Assembly: GCA_002352105.1 (NCBI GenBank)
Contig: DEHV01000005.1
Location: 1 to 64,000 of the forward strand
DNA: 64,000 bases
DNA from: Chitinophagaceae bacterium UBA2791
Lineage (GTDB): Bacteria; Bacteroidota; Bacteroidia; Chitinophagales; Chitinophagaceae
Direction of reading: 5' to 3'
Shown piece by piece: positions 1 through 9,564 of this stretch. The number at the start of each line of letters is the position of its first letter. Position 1 is the stretch's first letter. The notes below the pieces were generated by a model. It was not told where the DNA came from. It saw only the letters and a list, made by a program, of their open reading frames with translations, and did no database searches. The translations under genes and the position numbers were made by a program.

Positions 1-542
1 TCCAGGTCCGGCCAGTCGGTAATTTCTCCCTGCGGTAAGGATATTTTATCGTTGTCTTCCTGAACCAGTTGCAACAGGGTTTGTACCCCATAGAACAATC
101 CCGCAGACGCATTGGCAATGATCTCAATACCATTACTGCCCAGCCTGATGCGGTAGGCCTGCTTCTTTAATTCCTCTGGCTTATACCCGTTGGCCGGTCC
201 GATGGGAACCGATCCGGGCCTGAGCGTCAGCCGGATGGTCCGGGCAGGAACTGCAGCTGTTTTGGAAGACGACTGGAGCCCGATATGAAGATTAAAACGC
301 CTTTTCAGTTCATGCAGCAGATCAGTAATGGCAATATCGTCTTTCGCGATATTAGCGCCATGCGCAATGGTCCAGGCGCTGGTAAGCGAGATGCTTTGGT
401 TGGTCAACGCCACTTTCTGCGGAACAGGAAGCAGCCGGGAAGCAGGGTCTACGGCAACGCCAGCAGCATGCGCTGCTGACTGTACAACAGTAAAAAACAA
501 AAGAAAAATACCAAGGAGAGCCGTTCTACAATGCATGAACAT
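1..542 (-). CDS. GH20 beta-N-acetylhexosaminidase, copy 1 (N-terminal part, cut by window edge)
   Basis: This is the first ~180 codons of a secreted glycoside hydrolase family 20 protein, reading leftward off the window. The start at 542 (MFMHCRTALL) is followed by a hydrophobic signal peptide that ends near AHA, then an N-terminal GH20b-type domain. The translation is nearly the same as the start of the neighbouring copy (712-3099), so the two genes are a tandem duplication with a spacing of about 2.55 kb. At codon 42 this copy reads CAG (Gln), where the second copy has TAG, so its frame is open across the whole visible part. GH20 enzymes release terminal N-acetylhexosamines from chitin-like or glycoprotein glycans. 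The catalytic domain lies outside the window, so activity cannot be judged here. Confidence 0.8.
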   Translation of the reverse strand, partial: MFMHCRTALLGIFLLFFTVVQSAAHAAGVAVDPASRLLPVPQKVALTNQSISLTSAWTIAHGANIAKDDIAITDLLHELKRRFNLHIGLQSSSKTAAVPARTIRLTLRPGSVPIGPANGYKPEELKKQAYRIRLGSNGIEIIANASAGLFYGVQTLLQLVQEDNDKISLPQGEITDWPDL

Positions 543-711
543 GAACAAGAGTTTAAATGAATTGAATATTAGTTGTCTGCGTTACGGGTTATTACAATAG
601 CCCGGTAACGACTATTTTACATTTCACGCAAAATAGCACGAAAATTAAAGAATAAAAATTTATTAACGACAACTGTACAATAGGATTGTATCGCTATGGC
701 GCTCATGGTTC

Positions 712-3099
712 TTAATCTAATCGTTCGGCATCTTTCCAATTCAGCGAGCCCGTTCTCTGGGATAAACCATTTTTTGCCGCAAACGCATTCCGCGCTTTTT
801 GGGTCTCTTCCGCCCACTGGCCCAAGGGATAATGCAATTGACGATAGATCAAATAGCTCATGTCTACCGTTCTTACAGGGATATGGTCTTTGATATCATC
901 TACTTTATCCAGATAGGTCCGGCCGTTTGCTTCCAACACCCTCGGGAACCAATCTTCATACCATACCGACACCAGCGACTGGTAAGTTTTATTCCGCTGA
1001 TTGCGGATGATCTTTGCCTGGTCCAGCGCCTGGTCTACCAATGCTACCGCAGCCAAGGGATCGGACGAAGACAGCTTTGCAGCGAGCTGCAAAAACGAGT
1101 TGATGCGTTCCAGGTCGATCAGCAGGTTCAGCTCCTGCCTGCATAGTTGGGCGATGCTGAGAAAAACCCTTAAATTATAATGGCCCTCAGGTCTGGCGCT
1201 CCTTATATTGGCATGCAATAAATTAAGCAGTTCATTGTTCTGCGCTAAATATTCCTTGGCCACCTTCAGGCGTTCCGCATTACCCGCCGCCCAATCCTTA
1301 TTCAGCGATAAATTGCCGGCGGAAGGAACAGGCAAAAAAGATAAGGTATGATCTAAAGGATGCATGGGTTCATCATCTTCCAATGTGTCGATACCGCGCC
1401 AGCCTCCCAATATCGGCGTACGCAACTTCAGCGGCTCTCTATCCCAACTTTGTTTCCAGAACTGGGCCTGTGCGCTCAACAACTGATAGGCTCTATTGAT
1501 ATCCGTTATATCAGGACCGTAAAATGAATAATAGAAACGATTGATCAATTCGGCAGCGGTTACGGATTGATGATTCCATCCCATTGCAGAACCCGTCGCA
1601 TATCCCAGCCAGAAAGTTTCGGGATGCAGCCCGGAATCGCCCCACGCCGCGATCACCGTTCCGAGAAAATCGGATTTCTTTTGAGCTATGGCGGTGGATA
1701 TTGTTCTCAGCAACCCTTCCACACGACCGGCTTTCAGGTCGCCCTGGGCCATTTCATCATCGGTGACCAGTTTTGTATTCGCGCTGTCGCCATGAACAAA
1801 CTTATGTGGAGGATAGCTATAGTAAGTAGGAAACAAGGGTTCCATGCCCTGGGCAGAAGCATAGATCAATTGACGAATGCCCTGCTTCTTGTAGAGAGCA
1901 GCAGTTCTGTCATTCTCCCCGCCGTCATACACGCCATTGATCAGGTGCGAAGGCAGGTAGGCAATATCTTCAGCGCGCAGCGGGTATTCGCCCCATATAA
2001 ACACTTCCCTGCCTTTCTTACGCAATTCATTCGCAATGCGGGAAACAAAATGCGCCCATAATCGCCCGTTACCCCCCAATTCCTTGGCCTTTGCCTGTTC
2101 ATTTTCGGGCTTTCCCACATAATACGCTTCATCGGTGGAGAGGAAAATATACTTAACTCCCTTATTCGCTTCTATCAGATTATCATACATCTTCAACAAC
2201 AATTCATCCACCTCAGGATTGACCGCGCTAAAATGATAGTTGTTATCGGGATAAGCCCTTAGATGCGCATATTCGGGATGCTTCAGGATAAAAGACACAT
2301 GTCCCGGAGCATCCAGGAAGGGAATCAGGTCGATATGATGTCTTTTCGCATAATCCGTTAACTCCTGGTATTCGGCGGGCGTATAAGCGTATGGCTCCAC
2401 AATGGGCTTAGCGTCTTTATACTGAAAATGGCCTTCCAGTTTCAAGGCTATCGCATTGATCTTATAATGCGATGCCTGGCGGATCTCGCGTTTCATGACT
2501 GCAAAGCGTTCCAGCTTATGCGCATTATCCCAGTAGATCATTCTCATCTCCAGGTCCGGCCAGTCGGTAATCTCTCCCTGCGGTAAGGATATTTTATCGT
2601 TGTCTTCCTGGATCAATTGCAACAGTGTTTGCACCCCGTAGAACAATCCGGCAGATGCATTGGCAATGATCTCAATACCATTACCGCCCAGCCTGATGCG
2701 GTAAGCCTGCTTTTTCAATTCTTCAGGCTTATACCCGTTGACCGGTCCGATAGGAACCGACCCTGGCCTGAGCGTCAGCCGAATGGTTCTGGCGGTCGCC
2801 GCCGCTTTGGCGGGTGATTGGAGCCCGATATGAAGATTAAAGCGTCTTTTCAGTTCATGCATCAGATCAGTAATGGCAATATCGTCTTTCGCGATATTGG
2901 CGCTATGCGCAATGGTCCAGCTATTAGTAAGCGAGATGCTTTGATTGGTCAGCGCTACTTTCTAGGGAACAGGAAGCAGGCGGGAAGCCGGGTCGGCAAC
3001 AACGCGGGTATCGCTAGCGGTCGCATGCGCGGCTGATTGTACAGCGGTAAAAAACAAAAGGGAAATGCCGAGGAGCGCTGTTCTGAAATACATAAACAT
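712..3099 (-). pseudogene. GH20 beta-N-acetylhexosaminidase, copy 2, interrupted by an in-frame TAG at codon 46
   Basis: The reading frame starts at 3099 (MFMYFRTALL), encodes a signal peptide, and meets TAG at 2962-2964 (codon 46). The same frame then runs open to the TAA at 712, giving about 795 codons if the amber is ignored. The GH20 family is recognised by the N-terminal GH20b domain, the FLDAPGH segment and the catalytic Asp-Glu pair (about residues 323-324, STDEAYY). A C-terminal helical extension follows. Copy 1 has CAG at the matching place, so one C-to-T change made the stop. Restarting at the internal ATG at 2862 would leave out the signal peptide and part of the N-terminal domain, so an exported enzyme is unlikely unless TAG is read through. 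Fresh decay and sequencing error are both possible; the rest of the frame shows no other damage. Confidence 0.8.
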
Positions 3100-3369
3100 G
3101 AAAAAGAGTTTAGATGAAATAAAGTAATGCCGCCAGGTAATATGTTTAGCCATAGCAGTTTGCTCCGCAACTGACAGACACCGGCCGGGGGGTGATGGGA
3201 GTATTGAAGTTAAAAATATTTTTCACCCAAATAAAAGAAACCCGGAAAATACGATCATGCTCTTTTCTGAAGATAAGACTTGAGCGATCGCTAAAGAATA
3301 AAAATATACTAACGACACATACCCCTTATTTACAGATTCGAAGAGAACGCCCCGTTTTCTCATGTCTAT
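3100..3369. other. Upstream region of GH20 copy 2 with an element shared with copy 1
   Basis: No gene is seen in this stretch. An AT-rich segment at 3293-3317 (read on the minus strand, TGTCGTTAGTATATTTTTA followed by TTCTTT) matches the segment at 647-671 upstream of GH20 copy 1 with only a few changes. It lies about 105 nt upstream of the start in copy 1 and about 195 nt in copy 2. It may be a promoter carried along with the duplication. Confidence 0.4.
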
Positions 3370-3400
3370 TTTGTTTTTATCTTACTAGTAAGTACCTTTC
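3370..3400 (+). promoter_or_regulatory. Bacteroidota-type promoter for the PQQ dehydrogenase gene
   Basis: TTTG at 3370-3373 is followed after exactly 19 nt by TACCTTTC (3393-3400), one base from the Bacteroidota -7 consensus TAnnTTTG. Transcription would begin near 3407, giving a leader of about 55 nt before the ATG at 3461. Confidence 0.5.
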
Positions 3401-3460
3401 GTTCCCTTTTTTACATTCTTCTTACCGGATAGATATAAAACATAATAATACTTTCATTGA

Positions 3461-5047
3461 ATGAAATACGTAATCATTGTTTGTCTTATTGCCGTTGCCG
3501 GCCTGTTGATTTTTAATCTTGTTAATAAAAATGAAGGAGCTGGAAACTCATCCGCTGATACCGCTTTCCAGGAAGTTTTGATAGATTCCGGCGGCGTTTC
3601 AGCCACTTCGCTCGTTAAAGGACTGGAGGTTCCCTGGGAACTGCTCTGGGGTCCCGATAACTGGATATGGTTCAGCGAACAAGATGGAAAGATCAGCAAG
3701 CTGAATCCGACCACAGGTGAGACAAAATTACTGGTTCAGGTCCCCAACGTCTACCGGAAAAGACTGGGACTGATGGCTATGACGCTCCATCCGGACTGGG
3801 AGCAATCTCCCTATCTGTATCTTAATCATTTGGTCTGGAATAAGGATTTTGATTACTCAAGCGGCAGGATCGACAGCATTTTTACGCGGGTGGTGCGGTA
3901 TACGTATAAGAACGATTCATTGGTAGATCCAGTGGTCCTTTTTGAATATGCGGGAAACTCTGGTCATAACGGCTCCCGCCTCGCCATCTCCCCCGATAAA
4001 AAAATAATGCTGGCTACCGGCGATATAGACAGTAGGAATGATGACAAGAATGGAGGAAATGCGCAGGATACCGCCACAACTGGCGGAAAAACGCTTCGCC
4101 TGAACCTGGACGGCTCCATACCCGACGACAATCCGATACCGGGAAGCCCGGTCTGGGCGCTGGGATTCCGCGTGCCGCAGGGATTGGTTTACGGCCCTCA
4201 TGGCAAACTGTACAGCGCCGAGCACGGCAATGACGAAGACGACGAGATCAACCTGGTGGAAAAAGGAAGAAATTACGGTTATCCATACGTGAGAGGAGCT
4301 TGCGATCAACCTTATGAAATGGATTTTTGCGCTACGCATAATGTGGTCGGCCCCATCAAAGCATGGACGCCCACGGTTGCGCCGGGAGCGCTGAGCTATT
4401 ATCCCGGCAAAACAATTCCCGGATGGGAAAACTCCCTATTGCTGGTTACGTTAAAAACGCAAAGTATCCGGGTATTAAAACTGAATACCGAAGGAACCCA
4501 GGTAACGGATGAAAAAGTTTATTTTGAAAAAGTCTTCGGCCGCCTCCGTTCCGTCTGCGTTTCACCCGCGGGAGACGTATATATCGGCACCGGTAACAGG
4601 GACTGGAATCCGGCTGCGGGATTTCCCGTGGAAGGGGACGACAGGATTATCCGGATATCGAAAAGCAAAAATAGCTCCGCCGGCAAAAAAGCGCCGTCCG
4701 TGCCACGGGTAGCAGCGCCTGTGGGCGCCGCCGCTTACAATAGCTATTGCGCTTCCTGTCACAAAGAAGACGGCTCGGGAGTGCCGGGCGTATTCCCCTC
4801 GCTTAAGGGATCGGCAGTAGCACAGGGCAATAAACATGAGCTGATCCGAAAAGTGTTGCTGGGGATCAACCCTCCCGGATACAGTACGGAAGCATATGAA
4901 CAAAAAATGTCGGCATTTGGCTTCGTTTCCAATGCCGAACTGGCTGATATCCTTACCTATGTGCGTAAAAACTTCGGCAACGACGCTGACAAAATTTATA
5001 TGGACGATGTCGCCCGGCAGCGCGCCTTGTCCGCCGAAGCTCCGTAG
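3461..5047 (+). CDS. PQQ-dependent sugar dehydrogenase fused to cytochrome c
   Basis: The 528-residue protein has an N-terminal hydrophobic segment (residues 1-20, signal peptide or anchor). A six-bladed propeller of the soluble glucose/sorbosone dehydrogenase family follows, including a GHNGSR motif near residue 168 that matches the region of the catalytic His in soluble glucose dehydrogenase. The C-terminus is a class I cytochrome c domain with CASCH at 430-434 and a likely axial Met near 483. It would oxidise an aldose in the periplasm and pass electrons to the respiratory chain through the fused heme. The gene stands alone with its own promoter. Its last codons and stop (5027-5056) fall in a palindromic repeat, which suggests the native C-terminus was changed by the repeat. 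Confidence 0.85.
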   Translation: MKYVIIVCLIAVAGLLIFNLVNKNEGAGNSSADTAFQEVLIDSGGVSATSLVKGLEVPWELLWGPDNWIWFSEQDGKISKLNPTTGETKLLVQVPNVYRKRLGLMAMTLHPDWEQSPYLYLNHLVWNKDFDYSSGRIDSIFTRVVRYTYKNDSLVDPVVLFEYAGNSGHNGSRLAISPDKKIMLATGDIDSRNDDKNGGNAQDTATTGGKTLRLNLDGSIPDDNPIPGSPVWALGFRVPQGLVYGPHGKLYSAEHGNDEDDEINLVEKGRNYGYPYVRGACDQPYEMDFCATHNVVGPIKAWTPTVAPGALSYYPGKTIPGWENSLLLVTLKTQSIRVLKLNTEGTQVTDEKVYFEKVFGRLRSVCVSPAGDVYIGTGNRDWNPAAGFPVEGDDRIIRISKSKNSSAGKKAPSVPRVAAPVGAAAYNSYCASCHKEDGSGVPGVFPSLKGSAVAQGNKHELIRKVLLGINPPGYSTEAYEQKMSAFGFVSNAELADILTYVRKNFGNDADKIYMDDVARQRALSAEAP

Positions 5048-5056
5048 GAGCGTAGG
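5027..5056. repeat. REP-like palindrome overlapping the end of the PQQ dehydrogenase gene
   Basis: The core is CCGCC-gaa-GCTC-cgtag-GAGC-gta-GG, a variant of the element at 5184-5226. The stop codon TAG of the dehydrogenase lies in the loop, and the last residues (LSAEAP) are encoded by the left arm. Confidence 0.5.
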
Positions 5057-5183
5057 AAGACGAGATACAATACAATCAATTGACCGGCTGGCACAGTGCA
5101 GAAGCTGAATTGATCTGCCCGCTTACACAGAGGCCGATTAACCAGTCTTATGCAGGCCTAACCAGCCCGCTTACGCTTTTCAA

Positions 5184-5226
5184 CCGCCATAGCTCGAAGA
5201 GCGTAGGCGGCAAGCTTCGGCGGACA
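5184..5226. repeat. REP-like palindromic element
   Basis: CCGCC-ata-GCTC-gaa-GAGC-gta-GGCGG (5184-5210) forms a hairpin with a three-base internal bulge. It is followed by AGCTTCGGCGGACA (5213-5226), the exact reverse complement of TGTCCGCCGAAGCT near 5029. The rest of 5057-5328 shows no gene. Confidence 0.5.
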
Positions 5227-5328
5227 GGGAACAAATTATGACAGTTATGTTAAAATAATCTGCAAATTTTGTAACAGATATCAATAATTAGTGTCAATTT
5301 TGTAGCCTTTGAACAAACAGGACATATT

Positions 5329-6786
5329 ATGAAATATCAACAAGTTCAGAATTTTATCGATGGTCAATTCGTACCCTCTTCGTCTTCCCGCACGCTGGAA
5401 GTGACCTCGCCGCTTGACGGCGCGCTGTTGTCTACCGTTCCTCTTTCATCCGCCGCTGAATTGGACGCCGCTGTTAAAGCCGCTCAAAAGGCTTTTCCTA
5501 TCTGGTCTAAAACGCCTATAAAAGAAAGGGTGCAGGTTTTTTTCCGCTATAAGTTTTTGCTGGAAAAACACCTGAAAGAACTCTCTGATCTAATTGTGGA
5601 AGAAAATGGAAAAACATATACCGAAGCGGCCGCAGAAGTTGAAAAAAGCATTGAGCTGACTGAGTTTGCCTGTTCGCTACCCCAGATCGTAGGCGGCGAA
5701 TTGCTGGAAGTGAGCAAGGGCATTGAATGTAGAACAGAGCATATTCCGGTCGGCGTGGTAGCATCTATCGTTCCCTTCAATTTCCCCAGCATGGTTCCCA
5801 ACTGGACCATCCCTAATGCCATCGCCCTGGGAAACTGCATGATCATTAAGCCTTCCGAAAAAGTGCCCCTCAGCATGGCGCGCATCGCTTCGCTACTAAA
5901 AGAAGCCGGTCTGCCCGATGGCGTGTTTAATATCGTCAATGGGGATGTGGAAATAGTGGAAGCCATTTGCGACCATCCCGGCATATCCGCGGTTTCCTTT
6001 GTCGGTTCTACCAAAGTGGCTAAGATCGTTTACCAGCGCGCCACCGGCAATTACAAACGATGCCTGGCCCTGGGCGGCGCCAAAAACCATTTGCTGGTAT
6101 TGCCCGATGCCCAGCCCGAGATGACGGCCAGCAATGTCGTGGCTTCCATGAGCGGCTGTGCAGGACAACGATGCATGGCGGCATCTGCCATGCTAGGCGT
6201 CGGCAACGTTGATCATATCATCGAAAAGATCTGCAACGAAGCCAGGAAGGTAGTCCCCGGTCAAAACCTGGGAGCCGTGATCAGCAAAGCTTCTAAGGAA
6301 AGAATTGAAAAATACATTACCGAAGCCGAACAACAGGGCGCCAAAGTGTTGGTAGACGGCAGAAATGCAACCGTTAACGGAAAAGCAAAAGGAACCTATG
6401 TAGGCCCCACCGTAATCGACTATGTAAAGCCGGATATGGCGATCGCCAAAGAAGAGGTCTTCGGCCCTGTTATCTGTATCATCAGAACCAATACCGTCGA
6501 CGAGGCGCTGGCTATTGAAAATGCAAACCCCTATGGCAACGCTGCCGCCGTATTTACGCAAAACGGCAGAATGGCAAAATACGTCATTGAAAAGGCCAGC
6601 GCAGGCATGATCGGCGTGAACATCGGCGTTCCCGTGCCCCGCGAACCTTTTTCCTTTGGCGGATGGAACGATAGCAAATTCGGCGTTTGCGATATTACCG
6701 GCAAGAGCTCTATAGAATTCTGGACGCAGTTGAAAAAGAGCACGGTGAAATGGAATGCAGAAGCCGGTATTAACTGGATGAGTTAG
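5329..6786 (+). CDS. mmsA: CoA-acylating (methyl)malonate-semialdehyde dehydrogenase
   Basis: The 485-residue protein is of normal length for the MMSDH/IolA branch of the aldehyde dehydrogenases. It has the family's PFNFP segment (GVVASIVPFNFPSMVP), a Rossmann NAD site, and the nucleophile Cys in GQRCMAA at residue 282. It oxidises malonate semialdehyde or methylmalonate semialdehyde with CoA and NAD to acetyl-CoA or propionyl-CoA. It is the first gene of a three-gene plus-strand run; the aminotransferase begins 30 nt later. That pairing suggests malonate semialdehyde from beta-alanine as substrate, though valine or inositol breakdown would use the same enzyme type. No inositol genes are next to it. 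Confidence 0.9.
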   Translation: MKYQQVQNFIDGQFVPSSSSRTLEVTSPLDGALLSTVPLSSAAELDAAVKAAQKAFPIWSKTPIKERVQVFFRYKFLLEKHLKELSDLIVEENGKTYTEAAAEVEKSIELTEFACSLPQIVGGELLEVSKGIECRTEHIPVGVVASIVPFNFPSMVPNWTIPNAIALGNCMIIKPSEKVPLSMARIASLLKEAGLPDGVFNIVNGDVEIVEAICDHPGISAVSFVGSTKVAKIVYQRATGNYKRCLALGGAKNHLLVLPDAQPEMTASNVVASMSGCAGQRCMAASAMLGVGNVDHIIEKICNEARKVVPGQNLGAVISKASKERIEKYITEAEQQGAKVLVDGRNATVNGKAKGTYVGPTVIDYVKPDMAIAKEEVFGPVICIIRTNTVDEALAIENANPYGNAAAVFTQNGRMAKYVIEKASAGMIGVNIGVPVPREPFSFGGWNDSKFGVCDITGKSSIEFWTQLKKSTVKWNAEAGINWMS

Positions 6787-6816
6787 CGCGCAGTTTTAAA
6801 ACCTATAAAAAGACAT

Positions 6817-8175
6817 ATGCATATGGATAACAACACTGTTTCGGACAGATCCCAGATCATCGCGGATAATCTCGACTATACGCTGTTTAGCTGGAGCAAA
6901 CAAAAAGGCCTGAACCCCATTGCCGTTGAAAGAGCGGAGGGGGTTTATCTCTACGACTATGACGGTAAACGCTATCTCGATTTTTCATCAGGATTGATAA
7001 ACGTTAATATCGGTCATGGCAATCAGCGGGTAACCCAGGCCGTGGTCAATCAAATGCAGCAGGTGAGCTATGTCACTCCCTCCTGCGCAACCAAAATAAG
7101 AGGCGAACTGGGCAAGAAAATTGCTTCCATTACTCCAAAAGGCCTGAACAAAACCTTTTTCACGCTTTGCGGCGCCTCTTCTATCGACAATGCGATCAAG
7201 CTGGCGAGATTGTATACCGGTCGCCATAAGATCATCGCCAGGTATCGCGCTTTTCATGGCGCATCCTATGGCGCCATGACCGCCGGGGGAGATCCCAGGA
7301 AACTAGCGGCAGACTCGCAACAGATGCCTAATATAGTGCACGTGGAAGACCCTTACTGCTATCGTTGTCCCTTTGGTCAGAAAGCCGAATCCTGCGAACA
7401 GCTTTGTCTCGCCCATGTGCAGCGGGTGGTGGAATTCGAAGGCCCCGAAAACGTTGCCGCCATCGTGATGGAAGGAGAGAGCGGTTCTTCCGGCTGTATC
7501 AAATACCCCCCCGGTTACCTGAAAGGCATTCGCGCCATCTGCGATAAATACGGCATCCTGCTGATCGCCGACGAAGTGATGAGCGGTTTTGGAAGAACAG
7601 GCAAATGGTTCGGAGTAGATTATCACGGAGTGGTTCCGGATATGATCGCTACCGCAAAGGGGATCACAGCCGGATACCTTCCACTGGGCGCGCTGATCGT
7701 AAGCGACCAGATCGCTGAGCATTTTAATGACCGCATGCTCTGGCTGGGATTGACCTATTCGGCCCATCCCGTGTCCCTGGCCGCCTCATTGGAAGTGCTG
7801 AAGATATATGAAGATGAGAATCTCATAGAAAATGCCGCTGCAATGGGCAAGTATATAGATGAACGCATGGAAGAAATAAAGTTGCGTCATCCTTCCATCG
7901 GCGATTTCCGGAATACCGGATTGCTCGGCTGCATTGAGCTGGTAAAAAACAGAACAACCAAAGAGCCCATGGCGCCATTCAACGCCAAACCCAATGAAAT
8001 GGAAGTGATGAACAAGGTAGCGGCGCGGATCAAAGAACTGGGCATGTACGCATTCGTACGTTGGAACTATGTGTTTATCGCTCCTCCCTTATCCATCACC
8101 CGCGATCAGGTAGACGAGGGTCTGGCCATTATCGAGGATGCTATCTCTATCGCAGACCAGCACATCATTCCATAA
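6817..8175 (+). CDS. Class III (omega) aminotransferase, probably beta-alanine:pyruvate type
   Basis: This 452-residue PLP enzyme has the fold-type I class III pattern: LIADEVMSGFGRTGKWF in the middle and the Schiff-base Lys281 in ATAKGITAGYLPLGA. A four-cysteine segment (CYRC, then C and C within 20 residues) sits near residue 190, as in part of this family. Start ATG at 6817; a second in-frame ATG at 6823 is equally possible. Between an mmsA-type dehydrogenase and a beta-aminopeptidase, the likely reaction is transfer of the amino group from beta-alanine or a related beta-amino acid to pyruvate or 2-oxoglutarate. Taurine or GABA specificity cannot be excluded from sequence alone. Confidence 0.8.
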   Translation: MHMDNNTVSDRSQIIADNLDYTLFSWSKQKGLNPIAVERAEGVYLYDYDGKRYLDFSSGLINVNIGHGNQRVTQAVVNQMQQVSYVTPSCATKIRGELGKKIASITPKGLNKTFFTLCGASSIDNAIKLARLYTGRHKIIARYRAFHGASYGAMTAGGDPRKLAADSQQMPNIVHVEDPYCYRCPFGQKAESCEQLCLAHVQRVVEFEGPENVAAIVMEGESGSSGCIKYPPGYLKGIRAICDKYGILLIADEVMSGFGRTGKWFGVDYHGVVPDMIATAKGITAGYLPLGALIVSDQIAEHFNDRMLWLGLTYSAHPVSLAASLEVLKIYEDENLIENAAAMGKYIDERMEEIKLRHPSIGDFRNTGLLGCIELVKNRTTKEPMAPFNAKPNEMEVMNKVAARIKELGMYAFVRWNYVFIAPPLSITRDQVDEGLAIIEDAISIADQHIIP

Positions 8176-8203
8176 ACATAAAAATAAAACGCAAATTTCC
8201 CTT

Positions 8204-9370
8204 ATGCAGAAACTCATATTACTCATGGTCGCATTGCAGACGCTATCGCTTGCAGAAGCCCAAAAACCCAGGGCAAGGGACCTGGGTATTCCTTTTGAAG
8301 GAACCCCCGGTAAATACAATGCTATAACCGATGTAAAAGGCGTGGAGGTAGGTCATAGCACCATCATCTCAGGAGACGGAAAAAGCGTAAGAGGCAAGGG
8401 CCCTGTGAGGACCGGCGTTACGGCGGTCTTTCCCAGGGGCAAGGCGTTCAACCCCGTCTATGCGAACTGGTATAGCCTGAATGGCAATGGCGAGATGACC
8501 GGCACTACCTGGATCACGGAATCCGGCTTCCTGGAAACGCCCATCATGATCACCAATACCAACAGCGTGGGAGTGGTCAGGGACGCCGTATTGAAATGGT
8601 ATGTGGATACCGACTGGTATAAGGAGGGAGGATGGTATACTTACCCGGTAGTGGCTGAAACCTATGACGGTTCCCTCAACGATATCTATGGGTTTCATGT
8701 AAAAGAAAAACATGTTCTGGAAGCGATCAACAACGCTTCATCAGGACCGGTAAAAGAAGGGAATGTAGGCGGCGGAACAGGCATGCTCACCCTCGGATAC
8801 AAAGGAGGTATTGGCACCGCTTCGAGAGTAGTCGCCATCGGCGACTCTACTTACACGCTGGGCGTATTGGTACAGTCCAATTTTGGCGGTAAAAGAAACC
8901 TGACCATTGCAGGCGTACCGGTAGGCAAGGAGTTGATATCGATGGAAGGCCAGGCCTATACCAATCCGCCATTGTCTTCCTACTATAAGGAAGGCGATGG
9001 ATCGATCATCGTGGTCGTGGCTACCGACGCGCCGCTGTTGCCTTATCAATTGAAAAGGATCGCGCAGAGGGTAGCGCTGGGCATTGGACTTGTCGGCGGG
9101 CGCGGCTCAAATGGGTCCGGGGATATCTTTATCGCTTTCTCAACAGCCAATCCGCAGGCTTTTAACCGCAAGGAAACCGTAAAGGTCAACGCTCTCCCCA
9201 ACGGCCAGATGAATGCGCTGTTTGACGCTACCGTCCAGGCGGTCGAAGAATCGATCATCAATGCCATGGTCGCGGCCGAAACAATGGAGGGCTTTAACGG
9301 ACACAAGGCTTTTGCGTTGCCGCAGGATAAGGTAATTGAAATATTAAAAAAGCATAACAGGATCAAATAA
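8204..9370 (+). CDS. P1-family (DmpA/BapA-like) self-processing aminopeptidase, secreted
   Basis: The chosen start at 8204 (MQKLILLMVALQTL) gives a clean signal peptide and 388 residues. The open frame upstream to 8138 overlaps the aminotransferase and is not coding in character. The family is an Ntn-hydrolase that cuts itself before a Ser nucleophile. The matching segment here is RGSNGSGDIFIAFS, with the probable nucleophile Ser305. The N-terminal ARDLGIPFEGTPG and DVKGVEVGHS stretches are typical of P1 peptidases. DmpA releases N-terminal D- or L-residues and BapA releases beta-amino acids such as beta-alanine (carnosine-like peptides). It starts 28 nt after the aminotransferase stop, so the three genes probably form one operon, with the peptidase acting in the periplasm. 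Confidence 0.85.
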   Translation: MQKLILLMVALQTLSLAEAQKPRARDLGIPFEGTPGKYNAITDVKGVEVGHSTIISGDGKSVRGKGPVRTGVTAVFPRGKAFNPVYANWYSLNGNGEMTGTTWITESGFLETPIMITNTNSVGVVRDAVLKWYVDTDWYKEGGWYTYPVVAETYDGSLNDIYGFHVKEKHVLEAINNASSGPVKEGNVGGGTGMLTLGYKGGIGTASRVVAIGDSTYTLGVLVQSNFGGKRNLTIAGVPVGKELISMEGQAYTNPPLSSYYKEGDGSIIVVVATDAPLLPYQLKRIAQRVALGIGLVGGRGSNGSGDIFIAFSTANPQAFNRKETVKVNALPNGQMNALFDATVQAVEESIINAMVAAETMEGFNGHKAFALPQDKVIEILKKHNRIK

Positions 9371-9564
9371 ACGCGGGTGAATAACCGAGCGGCTCGGCCT
9401 CGGCGCCATCGCCTTAGGCGACGGGAGACGAATATAAAATGCGCCGGCGCTAACAATTGGCATGCTTTTTTGTCAAAAAGACATATCTTCATAATGCTCA
9501 GAAGTATTGTGAATGTCTTGTGCATTGCGTAAACGAATTTCATCACATCGAATACCCAAATATG

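Noticed and set aside
1567..2061. 164-codon plus-strand frame inside GH20 copy 2
   Set aside because: Lies opposite the conserved catalytic domain; no start signal or domain.
712..2862. Internal ATG at 2862 as a natural start of GH20 copy 2
   Set aside because: Homologous sequence continues upstream in the same frame through the TAG to a signal peptide, as in copy 1, so the gene is interrupted and not short by nature.
8138..8203. Extension of the P1 peptidase start into the aminotransferase gene
   Set aside because: It would put 22 polar residues before a clean signal peptide and overlap a conserved gene end.
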